The position numbers were made by a program, and so were the translations under genes. The notes under the pieces are model-generated. The model was not told where the DNA came from. It saw only the letters and a list, made by a program, of their open reading frames with translations, and searched no databases. From an uncultured Bacilli bacterium (GTDB lineage Bacteria; Bacillota_I; Bacilli_A; RF39; UBA660), in contig CALVVW010000026.1 of assembly GCA_944364005.1 (NCBI GenBank), positions 1 through 20,123 of the forward strand: a stretch of 20,123 nt of DNA, given 5' to 3'. Below, piece after piece: positions 1-7,265 of the stretch (the stretch's first letter is position 1; each line of letters opens with the position of its first letter).

Positions 1-105
1 AATATCTCTCTCATAATTTTGAATCGTATAATCAGAATAATTTTTCTGATATTTTAAATATTCCAAATAATCTTGTAATTGTTGATATCTAGTTTTTCTA
101 CTCAT
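1..105 (-). CDS. Tyrosine recombinase XerC/CodV-like, N-terminal part only
   Basis: Only the first 35 codons are inside the window; the gene runs off the left edge. The start is ATG at 105, preceded by a good Shine-Dalgarno (AGGTGATGAT). The visible peptide has the pattern of the SAM-like N-terminal DNA-binding domain of tyrosine recombinases: a YLEYL helix, then a K-N-Y-S-x-x-T-I-Q-N-Y-x-R-D-I stretch at residues 21-35, matching the usual 'S..T...Y..D' signature. In Firmicutes a XerC/CodV recombinase commonly lies downstream of topA, which fits. The catalytic domain is not visible, so XerC-type chromosome-dimer resolution is inferred from motif and position only. A topA terminator separates it from topA. 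Confidence 0.62.
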   Translation of the reverse strand, partial: MSRKTRYQQLQDYLEYLKYQKNYSDYTIQNYERDI

Positions 106-159
106 ATCATCACCTAGTCTTCCTACCTAAATTCTAACGCAAAGAAAAAGTTTCTTCAA

Positions 160-190
160 GAAAAAAGAAGCTATTTTATGATTTAGCTTC
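160..190 (-). terminator. Intrinsic terminator of topA, overlapping its 3' end
   Basis: On the minus strand a perfect 7-bp stem, GAAGCTA (190-184) with TAGCTTC (173-167), encloses a 10-base loop and is followed by six T residues (166-161). The 5' arm encodes the last topA codons and the stop codon lies in the loop, so terminator and coding sequence overlap. Confidence 0.8.
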
Positions 191-2206
191 TTCATAAGAA
201 CAACTACTACATTTAATTTTCCCATTCTTTTCTACTAAGTAATTTCCACATTCTGGACATTTTCCAGGAACGGGCTTATCCCAGGATGCAAATTTACATT
301 TAGGATAATGATTACATCCATAAAAGATTTTTCCTTTACGAGTCTTTTTCTCAACAATCTTTCCATCACATAAAGGGCAATCCATCACAACCACTTCTTC
401 TGGTTGTTCTTTCTTAATATATTTACAGGTAGGATAATTAGAGCAAGCAACAAACTCTCCATAACGACCATTTCTAACAACTAACGGACTTCCACATTCA
501 GGACAAATCTCTCCTGTTTGTTCTGGTGCTTTCTTCTCCATATCAGAAAAAGCATTTTTTACTCTTGGTTCAAACAATTTATAAAACTTCTCTAATAATT
601 CATTCCAAACTTCTTTTCCTTCAGCAACTTTATCCAAATCCTCTTCCATATCACGCGTATACTCAACATTAATTAAATCACTAAAGAACTCTTGTAATTT
701 ATCAGTAGTCTCTATTCCCATTGCTGTAGGCTTAAATTTCTTATCTTCCATCTCTACATAATTACGTTCTTTAATCGTATCAATAATCTTAGCATAAGTA
801 GAGGGACGACCGATACCTAATTCTTCTAATTCTTTAATAAGTTTTGCTTCTGTATATCTAGCTGGAGGCTTTGTAAAATGTTGCTCACTAGAAACATTTG
901 TCGTAACACATTCTTGTTTTTCATTAATCTTTGGTAAAATTTTATCTTCACTAGACTCATAGTCTTTATATATCTTTAAATATCCTTCAAAAAGTAATAC
1001 TTGTCCAGTAGTCTTAAATTTATAATCATGATTATCAAATACAATCGTAGTCTGATTTACTTTAGCATCCGCCATTAAAGAAGCTAAAGTACGTTTATAT
1101 ATTAATGAATATAACTTAAACTCATCTGGTTTTAAATAAGGTTTTACTTTCTCAGGACTACGTAACACACTAGTAGGTCGTATTGCTTCATGAGCATCTT
1201 GTACATTTTCTTTTTTCTTACTCTGTTTTACATATCCAACATATTCTTTACCATAAACTTCTTCAATATATTTTCGAGCTGGTCCTATAAACTCATCAGA
1301 TAAACGAGTAGAATCTGTTCTCATATAAGTAATTAATCCGACTGTCTCACTCTCTAAATCAATACCTTCATATAATTTTTGAGCAATACTCATTGTCTTT
1401 TTAGCAGGAAACCCTAATTTAGTAGATGCTTCCTGTTGTAAAGTAGAAGTGATAAATGGAAACTTACTTTTCTTAGCTTTTTCTTTTGTCTCAATAGACT
1501 CTACAACATAAGTATCACTAAGTTGCTCTAAAACATGATTAGCCTCTTCTTCACTCTTTAGTTCGATATCTTCACTCTTATATTTAAAAAGTACTGCCTC
1601 ATAATCAGGAAAAATAGCCGTAATCGTCCAATATTCTTCAGGATGGAAGGCATCAATTTCTCTTTCCCGATCAACAATTAATTTTAAAGCAACACTTTGT
1701 ACACGTCCCGCACTCTTAGCACCAATCTTACTTTGTAATAATTTAGAAAGACGAAATCCAATAATACGATCTAAAATTCTACGAGTCTCCTGACTTTTAA
1801 CTAAATTATCATCAATTACCGTCGGATGCTTAATAGCATCTAATACTTTATCATGAGTAATTTCATGAAATAAAATTCTCTTATATTGATCATCTTTAAT
1901 ACCTAATGCATCTTTTAAATGCCAAGCAATCGCTTCCCCTTCACGGTCCGGGTCGCTCGCAAGATAAACCATGTCACTGTTCTTAACATCTTTTTTTAAC
2001 TCTTTAATAATATTACCTTTACCTTTAATCGCAACATAATTAGGCTTAAATCCATGTTCAATATCTACACCAAGTCCTAAAGGTCCTGAGGTTGCTAAAT
2101 CACGAATATGTCCTTTAGAAGAAACTACTTTATAGTCTTTTCCTAAATACTTTTCAATAGTTTTACTTTTACTAGGACTCTCCACAATAACTAAATTCTG
2201 TGCCAT
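176..2206 (-). CDS. topA: DNA topoisomerase I (type IA)
   Basis: Relaxes negatively supercoiled DNA by transient single-strand cleavage through a 5'-phosphotyrosine. The 676-residue protein has the complete bacterial layout. The N-terminal TOPRIM domain shows VESPSKSKT (E9) and the acidic DPDREGE motif (residues 85-91). The catalytic tyrosine is Y294 in the ITYMRTDST motif. Three C-terminal Cys4 zinc ribbons follow, with cysteines at 568/571/588/594, 610/613/631/637 and 650/653/666/669. Length is normal for Firmicutes (about 690). The start is fixed by a perfect AAGGAGG nine bases upstream. It lies downstream of rnhB and the 211-residue gene, but a near-consensus promoter directly upstream suggests it can be expressed on its own. 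Housekeeping gene; identification is secure. Confidence 0.97.
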   Translation of the reverse strand: MAQNLVIVESPSKSKTIEKYLGKDYKVVSSKGHIRDLATSGPLGLGVDIEHGFKPNYVAIKGKGNIIKELKKDVKNSDMVYLASDPDREGEAIAWHLKDALGIKDDQYKRILFHEITHDKVLDAIKHPTVIDDNLVKSQETRRILDRIIGFRLSKLLQSKIGAKSAGRVQSVALKLIVDREREIDAFHPEEYWTITAIFPDYEAVLFKYKSEDIELKSEEEANHVLEQLSDTYVVESIETKEKAKKSKFPFITSTLQQEASTKLGFPAKKTMSIAQKLYEGIDLESETVGLITYMRTDSTRLSDEFIGPARKYIEEVYGKEYVGYVKQSKKKENVQDAHEAIRPTSVLRSPEKVKPYLKPDEFKLYSLIYKRTLASLMADAKVNQTTIVFDNHDYKFKTTGQVLLFEGYLKIYKDYESSEDKILPKINEKQECVTTNVSSEQHFTKPPARYTEAKLIKELEELGIGRPSTYAKIIDTIKERNYVEMEDKKFKPTAMGIETTDKLQEFFSDLINVEYTRDMEEDLDKVAEGKEVWNELLEKFYKLFEPRVKNAFSDMEKKAPEQTGEICPECGSPLVVRNGRYGEFVACSNYPTCKYIKKEQPEEVVVMDCPLCDGKIVEKKTRKGKIFYGCNHYPKCKFASWDKPVPGKCPECGNYLVEKNGKIKCSSCSYEEAKS

Positions 2207-2229
2207 GTTACGCCTCCTTAACTCTTATA

Positions 2230-2258
2230 CTTATACTAATATTTTATATTTTTGTCAA
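2230..2258 (-). promoter_or_regulatory. Sigma-A type promoter of topA
   Basis: Minus strand reads a perfect -35 TTGACA (2258-2253), a 17-base spacer and -10 TATAAG (2235-2230). Transcription would begin near 2223, leaving a 5' leader of under 20 bases that contains the Shine-Dalgarno. It starts a few bases after the stop of the upstream gene. Confidence 0.75.
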
Positions 2259-2266
2259 TGAAATAT

Positions 2267-2902
2267 TTATTTTTTTGCAGAACTTGTATGTTCATACCCA
2301 AAAGACTGATCATTAAATTTACTAATCATCTCGCCACTAGCAATAAGACTTGCAATATCTTCTCTAGAATAATCGTGAATATCATGAAGCAAGACTCCAC
2401 TAGTAATCACAATCTTACCAATATCACGACAAATAAAATTAGAATATAACGTAGTATCTGGTTGAACCGTAAACATCTTTTGCACAAGATTATGATACTC
2501 TTCGCTAGAGACAGAATATTTACTTTGAACATAATCTAAAATACTCTCATCATAAGTATCTAAAAAATTTTTAGTCCATCTACTATCAATATCCATACTA
2601 GCAACTTCTTGCTTAAGACTATTTGATAATGTCTCATATCCATAAATATTATACACGCCAAAAAAGCATCCCATGGCCAAACTAAAATCTCTAGAATCAC
2701 TCTTTTCATTGAAATACAAAGCAATTCTAGCCTTTCTTCGAAATTGTTCCTTTGTCTGCGATTGTATAATCATAGAATCAACCTGTAAATGTCCCTTTGG
2801 ATGTTTGTAATATAAAAACATAGGAGAAACTCCAAATGCATATGCTTTATCCTGATATTTTTTCATTTGAGACTCTCCAACTATCTCTGAAATTAATCCC
2901 AT
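2267..2902 (-). CDS. Hypothetical protein, 211 residues
   Basis: I do not recognise this family. The ORF is well supported: a Shine-Dalgarno AGGTGAT precedes ATG at 2902, and it sits 31 bases after rnhB in the same direction, so the two are probably cotranscribed. The product is soluble-looking, with no signal peptide or membrane segment. Features seen are a basic stretch QFRRKARIAL near residues 53-62, an aromatic FFGVYNIYGY segment near 80-89, and an acidic, helix-prone second half. Cysteines are few and there is no obvious catalytic motif. The conserved neighbourhood (rbgA, rnhB, topA) suggests a lineage-specific chromosomal gene and not an acquired one. Function unknown. Confidence 0.75.
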   Translation of the reverse strand: MGLISEIVGESQMKKYQDKAYAFGVSPMFLYYKHPKGHLQVDSMIIQSQTKEQFRRKARIALYFNEKSDSRDFSLAMGCFFGVYNIYGYETLSNSLKQEVASMDIDSRWTKNFLDTYDESILDYVQSKYSVSSEEYHNLVQKMFTVQPDTTLYSNFICRDIGKIVITSGVLLHDIHDYSREDIASLIASGEMISKFNDQSFGYEHTSSAKK

Positions 2903-2933
2903 CTTATCACCTCATATATATTATTATCATTTT

Positions 2934-3926
2934 TTAAGAAATATCTGAAAAAGAAAGTTGTTTTTCTAAATAATTTTTGACTGGACCATAACTTTTACGA
3001 TGCTCTTTAATAATACCATATTTCTCTATTGCATCTAAATGTTTTTTGGTAGGATAGCCCTTATTATCTTTAAAATCATACATTGGATATTTTTTATCCA
3101 ACTCATCTAACATTCTATCACGAGTCACTTTAGCAATTACACTAGCAGCACTAATCGTAATACTTTTAAAGTCTCCTTTAATAATAGATGTAGTTGGTAT
3201 ATCAATAGACAATGGCATAGCATCAATTAAAATATGCTCTGGTCTAACACTACATTTAGAAATTGCTTCTTTCATCGCAAGTTTAGTAGCTTCATAAATA
3301 TTGACTTTATCAATCACCTCTTCAGAAATAATACCAACCCCAACACTAATTGCTTCCTTCAAAATCTCATCATAATAAAACTCACGTTTTTTTTCACTTA
3401 ACTTTTTAGAATCAGTAAGACCATCCAAAGAAAATTTTTCGGGTAAAATAACACAAGCTGCTACAACAGGACCTACTAAAGGACCACGTCCTACTTCATC
3501 AACACCAGCAATCAAAGTAATGCCTTTATCTCGTAACTTACGTTCAAAATAATAATTATCCTTGCTACATACCATAAGTTCTAACTTTTGAATTAATTTT
3601 TTATCTTTAGGCTTATTCATACTCTTTTTTAATTCATAACAAGTAACTAAATCACTACACTGATATCCATCAATAATATCTATATGTTCTAAATCGTATA
3701 AATGATAATTAATGTCAAAACAATCTTTATATTTTATCTTTCCACCATATTCTACTCTAACAGGCCAATCTAAAGAATCAAACACTTCCTTACTACAAGC
3801 AAGATCAATATCTTCCGTCTCATCAATAATACCATGACAAACTAAGCTACTACCTGCAATAATAATGTAATCCTGCTTATCTAATCCTACCTTATTCAAC
3901 TCTTTATACATTTCTTCTTTTGTCAT
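2934..3926 (-). CDS. rnhB: Ribonuclease HII with N-terminal nucleotidyltransferase-like domain
   Basis: RNase HII removes ribonucleotides misincorporated in DNA and RNA of RNA-DNA hybrids. The catalytic core fills about residues 130-330: DEVGRG (D143, E144), the third acidic residue in HILIDAM (D235), a fourth in ASVIAKVTRD (D270), and the family signature YPTKKH near 291. The first roughly 120 residues are not part of a normal RNase HII. They contain IIIAGSSLVCHG followed by T-E-D-I-D-L (residues 37-42) and, further on, an NKPKDKKLIQKLE stretch near 104-116. This resembles the minimal nucleotidyltransferase fold (GS..L..HG...T.DIDL and the later RPKD..D motif). No internal Shine-Dalgarno near M118 argues for a separate RNase HII start, so a genuine fusion is likely. 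The start ATG at 3926 follows GAGGT. Confidence 0.9.
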   Translation of the reverse strand: MTKEEMYKELNKVGLDKQDYIIIAGSSLVCHGIIDETEDIDLACSKEVFDSLDWPVRVEYGGKIKYKDCFDINYHLYDLEHIDIIDGYQCSDLVTCYELKKSMNKPKDKKLIQKLELMVCSKDNYYFERKLRDKGITLIAGVDEVGRGPLVGPVVAACVILPEKFSLDGLTDSKKLSEKKREFYYDEILKEAISVGVGIISEEVIDKVNIYEATKLAMKEAISKCSVRPEHILIDAMPLSIDIPTTSIIKGDFKSITISAASVIAKVTRDRMLDELDKKYPMYDFKDNKGYPTKKHLDAIEKYGIIKEHRKSYGPVKNYLEKQLSFSDIS

Positions 3927-3968
3927 ATCTATACCTCAATTCTACTTCCATTCTATCATACATAGAAA

Positions 3969-3994
3969 AAAAAGAATATTTTTTTATTCTTTTT
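3969..3994 (-). terminator. Probable weak terminator after rbgA
   Basis: Minus strand AAAAAGAATA / TATTCTTTTT form a 10-bp stem around a six-A loop, followed by more T residues. The stem is almost entirely A-T, so strength is uncertain. It begins immediately after the rbgA stop codon and separates rbgA from rnhB. Confidence 0.5.
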
Positions 3995-4870
3995 CTAGTT
4001 TAATCTATCAAAAGTAACTGGTCCAAAATAACCATTTTTAAAGTCTTGTAAAATAATACGAAAAACTCTCTCATAATCTGCAACACCACCTTTAGTAAGA
4101 GCACCTCTACGACTAGCAATCATATCATATGCATCAATTAAATCGTCATCCAATTCACTGATACCATAGCGTTCTTCTAAAGCCTTAGGATAAAGTTCAT
4201 ACAACTTTCTCAAAATAAAGGAAGCAATTTGATCTTCATTTAAAATTTCTTCTTTAATAGAAGAAAAACTAGCCAATATATGAGCAGCTTCTTGATCTTC
4301 TATCTTAGGCCATAAAATACCAGGCGTATCTAATAAATCAATATTTTTATGAATTCTTATCCAACTTAAACTTTTAGTAAAACCAGGTTTATTGCCAACA
4401 CCTGCACTCTTTTTCCCAACTAAACGATTAATTAAAGTACTCTTACCTGCATTAGGAATTCCTAAAATCAATGCCCTAATATTTCTAGGCTTTAATCCCT
4501 TAGATTTTCGTTTTTCATTCTCTTCTTTCAAAACTACTTCACTAGCATCAATAATCTTACTTACATTAGTACCAGTCATTAAATCAACAGGAATAACCTG
4601 ATAACCAAGCTCTTCATAATACTTAATAAATTTATTAGTCTCATTCTTATCACATAAATCATATTTAGTCATAATCAAAAGTCTAGGTTTATTTTTTATT
4701 AAATCATCAATATCCACAATCTTAGAAGACCTAGGCATTCTAGCATCAATAACTTCATAAACAATATCTATTAAATTTAATTTTTCACTAATCTCTCTCC
4801 TAGTCTTAGCCATATGACCTGGATACCAGTTGATACTTCCCTTTTGGAAACCCTTTTCTTCATTTGCCAT
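3995..4870 (-). CDS. rbgA: Ribosome biogenesis GTPase RbgA (YlqF)
   Basis: Circularly permuted GTPase needed for a late step of 50S subunit assembly in Firmicutes. The permuted motif order is visible: G4 as TKYD (residues 68-71), then the P-loop G1 as GIPNAGKST (137-145), G2 around PGFT (162-165), and G3 as DTPG (181-184). The N-terminus has the family's INWYPGHMAKTRR signature (residues 13-25). The C-terminal 100 residues fit the helical RNA-binding domain. At 291 residues it matches the B. subtilis protein (about 282). ATG at 4870 follows GAGGAAGTGAT. rbgA next to rnhB is the usual Firmicute order. An extended -10 promoter lies just upstream. Confidence 0.95.
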   Translation of the reverse strand: MANEEKGFQKGSINWYPGHMAKTRREISEKLNLIDIVYEVIDARMPRSSKIVDIDDLIKNKPRLLIMTKYDLCDKNETNKFIKYYEELGYQVIPVDLMTGTNVSKIIDASEVVLKEENEKRKSKGLKPRNIRALILGIPNAGKSTLINRLVGKKSAGVGNKPGFTKSLSWIRIHKNIDLLDTPGILWPKIEDQEAAHILASFSSIKEEILNEDQIASFILRKLYELYPKALEERYGISELDDDLIDAYDMIASRRGALTKGGVADYERVFRIILQDFKNGYFGPVTFDRLN

Positions 4871-4897
4871 ATAATCACTTCCTCATAAATCTATTTC

Positions 4898-4906
4898 ATT
4901 ATATCA
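4898..4906 (-). promoter_or_regulatory. Extended -10 promoter of rbgA
   Basis: Minus strand reads TGATATAAT, a consensus extended -10 (TGnTATAAT), about 30 bases upstream of the rbgA start. No good -35 is present at 16-18 bases, as is common for extended -10 promoters. Confidence 0.6.
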
Positions 4907-4916
4907 TAATTTTCAG

Positions 4917-4945
4917 GCAAAAGAAAAAGTAGAATAAATCTACCT
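4917..4945 (-). terminator. Intrinsic terminator after the DUF2716 gene
   Basis: Minus strand AGGTAGA and TCTACTT pair as a 7-bp stem with one G-U pair and a five-base loop, followed by TTTTTCTTTT. It isolates rbgA from the gene upstream. Confidence 0.75.
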
Positions 4946-4963
4946 CATAAATTGTAATTTTTG

Positions 4964-5437
4964 TTACACCTTTGTTATATTTAACTCCTTTTCTTTATTT
5001 TTAAATTCATTTATTATTTTTTTTCCAAAAATATATATTTCACTTTTCCATGGATGACCAAACATACCATAGCTCCAATCTTTACTTAAAAACATATGAT
5101 AATCTCCATCTGGATAATAGCTTGGAAAATAAACTTCAACTTCCCTATCCTTATCATAATAATGATAACCTAGTCCAATATTCTCATTAGGATTATATTC
5201 AAAACAATCATGTTGCCAATCTAATGCGTATAAATCATCATTACTTAATTTTATAAATATATCATTTACTATTTTTTCTTGCTCAGCAGTCCAACGAGAA
5301 TTTAATTTATAGCAAACATTATCCATATCAAAATCAAAAGTTTTAATTTTCTTATTAACGGATGGATAAAATTTATATTCTTTTTCAATTCTATTCCATA
5401 TTTCATCATATAGTTTCTCATCTAATATTACTTTCAT
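4964..5437 (-). CDS. DUF2716 family protein
   Basis: A 157-residue soluble protein of a family of unknown function. It carries the features I associate with DUF2716: a YKFYPSV segment near the N-terminus, the LYALDWQHDCFEYNP stretch in the middle, and near the C-terminus a YPDGDYHMFLSKDW segment followed by YGMFGHPWKSEIYIFGK. An upstream in-frame extension to 5515 exists, but I chose ATG at 5437. It has AAGGAG at ideal spacing, and the family begins here, while the 26 extra residues are Lys/Tyr-rich and non-conserved. It is a single-gene unit with its own terminator. It lies between the core chromosome and the IS110 element, so it may be the first gene of the accessory region or an old chromosomal gene. 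Confidence 0.8.
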   Translation of the reverse strand: MKVILDEKLYDEIWNRIEKEYKFYPSVNKKIKTFDFDMDNVCYKLNSRWTAEQEKIVNDIFIKLSNDDLYALDWQHDCFEYNPNENIGLGYHYYDKDREVEVYFPSYYPDGDYHMFLSKDWSYGMFGHPWKSEIYIFGKKIINEFKNKEKELNITKV

Positions 5438-5533
5438 AAAATATATCTCCTTTACAAACTTGCTAATATAAATCAAGTACTTTTTATAAAGTTTTGTAAC
5501 TTTTTTAATTTTCAATTTTAAGCATGCTAACGC

Positions 5534-5557
5534 AGACCTATTGCTAGGTCTTTTTTT
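5534..5557 (+). terminator. Strong plus-strand intrinsic terminator with no obvious gene
   Basis: AGACCTA (5534-5540) and TAGGTCT (5545-5551) form a perfect 7-bp stem with a four-base loop, followed by seven T residues (5551-5557). I see no plus-strand gene upstream. A further AGACCTA at 5574-5580 overlaps the transposase stop codon and can pair with the same central arm. Confidence 0.7.
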
Positions 5558-5577
5558 GGCATTTTAAATTTTAAGAC

Positions 5578-6783
5578 CTACCAAGTACCTAATTCAATAT
5601 ATTTCTTCTTTAGTATACCATAATATTGTCTTAAAAACTTATTTAATCCTGCTATTTTTGCTGATTTCTTACATTTTCCTTCTGTTTCCTTTTTTACTAT
5701 ATAATCGTAAACTTCACAATCAACTCTACAAAATGATTTTATAGATTGCATAACTTCAAATCCTGTTTTCCTTAAATACTTATTACCTCGTTTAGAAATA
5801 TGTCTATTTGTTGCTTCATACTTTCCAGATTGATATGGGGGAGAATCGATTCCAGCATAAGCAATTAAACTTCCTGCATTCTTAAATCTTCTTATATCTC
5901 CAATTTCTGCAATCAACAATGGTGCTAATCTATCTCCAACACCTTTCATATTTCTTACTTCTTTATATTCATCCATGCTCTTGGCAATTTCATTCATCTT
6001 TGCTATAATTTCATTAGTTGTTTCAATCAAATTGATTAAAGCAACCACACGCTTATTTAATATAAGTTGTGTGCTTGAATTTGATGGACAAGAAGGAACT
6101 GATTTTTTAGCTAGTTCGTAAACTTTTATAGCTAAATTTCTGCCAGCTCTTTGTTGTCCTATTTTTTGTGCAATCTTTTCAACATCATTTAAAAATGTTT
6201 CTAACTTCTTTTTTCTAATAATTTCTGGATTACTAAACTTTTCAAATATCTTTAATCCTACTACGAAATTACATTCTTCTAACAACTGATAGTATCCTGG
6301 AAATAACATATCTGTTAAATCAGAAAAATCCACTTTTTGTTGTACTTTCATAGAGTTTAATGAAAAATATTGTCTTGATAAAAATCTTAATTCTTTATAT
6401 TTTTCTTCTTCAATAAAATTCACTTTTAATTTATACCAATTATCACAAACATATTCTGCTAACTTTAATGAATCTTTTTTATCTGTCTTTGCTTTTCTTA
6501 AACTTCTGTCTAAATACTTTTTAATTTTTAAAGCATTTTCTGCAATTACACAATATCCCTTATCTAACAAATAAGTTAATATTGGTAAGTGATAGGTACC
6601 TGTTTGTTCAAGAACTACTTTTAAATCTTCTTTAGAAAACTCTTGTAATTTCTTATCTAACTTTTCTAAATCTTCAACATCATGATTAATATCAAAAGGC
6701 ATTTCTATTACTTCTCCATTAATACTTAATATTGCTACTGTACTTTTTCCTTTTGATACATCAATACCAACTCCATACTTCAT
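5578..6783 (-). CDS. IS110-family transposase (RNA-guided serine recombinase type)
   Basis: A 401-residue protein with both halves of the family. The N-terminal RuvC-like DEDD domain starts GIDVSKGKSTVAIL (D8), continues LEQTGTYH (E59) and ends K-T-D-K-K-D-S (D101, D104). The C-terminal Transposase_20 domain has the helix-hairpin-helix-like MKGVGDRLAPLLIAEIG (279-295), the AYAGIDSPPYQSGK segment with the predicted nucleophile S319, and SKRGNKYLRK (330-339). All predicted catalytic residues are intact, so the enzyme may be active. ATG at 6783 follows AGGAAGG. A possible promoter (TTGTAG, 16 bases, CATAAT) lies in the upstream non-coding end. Family members insert and excise DNA using a bridge RNA encoded in the non-coding end. 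Confidence 0.93.
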   Translation of the reverse strand: MKYGVGIDVSKGKSTVAILSINGEVIEMPFDINHDVEDLEKLDKKLQEFSKEDLKVVLEQTGTYHLPILTYLLDKGYCVIAENALKIKKYLDRSLRKAKTDKKDSLKLAEYVCDNWYKLKVNFIEEEKYKELRFLSRQYFSLNSMKVQQKVDFSDLTDMLFPGYYQLLEECNFVVGLKIFEKFSNPEIIRKKKLETFLNDVEKIAQKIGQQRAGRNLAIKVYELAKKSVPSCPSNSSTQLILNKRVVALINLIETTNEIIAKMNEIAKSMDEYKEVRNMKGVGDRLAPLLIAEIGDIRRFKNAGSLIAYAGIDSPPYQSGKYEATNRHISKRGNKYLRKTGFEVMQSIKSFCRVDCEVYDYIVKKETEGKCKKSAKIAGLNKFLRQYYGILKKKYIELGTW

Positions 6784-6828
6784 TTTATAATCCTTCCTAT
6801 TCTTTAAATTATGATTGGTTCTAACACT

Positions 6829-7031
6829 TCTACAATCTCTCAGTTTGGTTCTTTACACGAGTATTCTTTCATCCTCAACTTGCTTAATCGAATATTGAAT
6901 GTAGAGGTTAGTTAACACTTTGTAGGACGAGTACTTTAACTCCAATTACTATACGTTAACCAATCCTACTACAATCATAATAAAAAGAAGTGTAATTTTC
7001 AATCTAACTATTAGATCTACTTATTACACTT
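6829..7031 (-). ncRNA. Candidate IS110 bridge RNA
   Basis: Three nested structures occur in order on the minus strand. First is a 5' stem-loop: AAGTGTAAT (7031-7023) pairs with ATTACACTT (6996-6988), with an inner ATCTAA/TTAGAT hairpin (7016-7002). Second is an internal-loop structure closed by GTAGGA (6969-6964) and TCCTAC (6927-6922). Third is one closed by TCTACA (6905-6900) and TGTAGA (6834-6829). Both candidate loops carry the same TACTCGT heptamer (6933-6927 and 6863-6857). A TACTAT box (7039-7034) lies seven bases before the first stem, without a -35. This matches the arrangement known for IS621-type bridge RNAs (5' stem-loop, target loop, donor loop, promoter completed only in the circular form). 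Folding was done by eye. Confidence 0.6.
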
Positions 7032-7095
7032 TTATAGTACCAAATTACTATTTATCTATCTATTTTCTTCCAAAGTATTATAGGGTTTACCCTGT

Positions 7096-7246
7096 AGTAT
7101 CAACTAAAAAAGTTTACCATTTTTTTGAATAAAAATTGATTATTTTACTATTTCAGCTGTTTTTTGAAAAAATGTGTAAAATCTAATAGTCCACAATTTC
7201 TTTATTTATAAAAATTTTTCAAAAGGGTTTACTAAATCGATATCAA
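7096..7246 (-). repeat. Gene-less repeat segment A, bounded by TTGATACC-like motifs
   Basis: A non-coding segment of about 150 bp bounded by minus-strand TTGATATC (7246-7239) and TTGATACT (7103-7096). It aligns along most of its length with segment B (8330-8487), sharing TTATAAATAAA, long T/A tracts, a TTTTTATT-A-rich stretch and GGTAAA before the exit motif. It lies between DUF1016 copy 1 and the IS110 element. The exit motif is followed by GGGTAAACCC and TATAAT, so it could once have been the promoter region of a gene now lost or displaced by the IS. Confidence 0.6.
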
Positions 7247-7265
7247 GCATTGAATTTGACTATTA

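Larger units (their letters stand above)
5578..7041 (-). mobile_element. IS110-family insertion sequence (ends approximate)
   Basis: The element consists of a DEDD transposase (5578-6783) and a long 5' non-coding region with bridge-RNA-like folds (about 6829-7031), with little sequence after the stop. A long upstream non-coding end is typical of the IS110 group as opposed to IS1111. Elements of this family have no terminal inverted repeats and make no target duplication. I could not fix the true ends: the left end probably lies at 7040-7065, where a -10-like box lacks a matching -35, and the right end at about 5550-5577. Insertion falls between DUF2716 and the cassette region. Confidence 0.8.

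Noticed and set aside
2252..2449. Plus-strand ORF over the 211-residue gene
   Set aside because: Antisense to a well-supported gene, no ribosome site, composition typical of a shadow frame.
4392..4601. Plus-strand ORF inside rbgA
   Set aside because: Lies opposite the P-loop region of rbgA and has no ribosome site.
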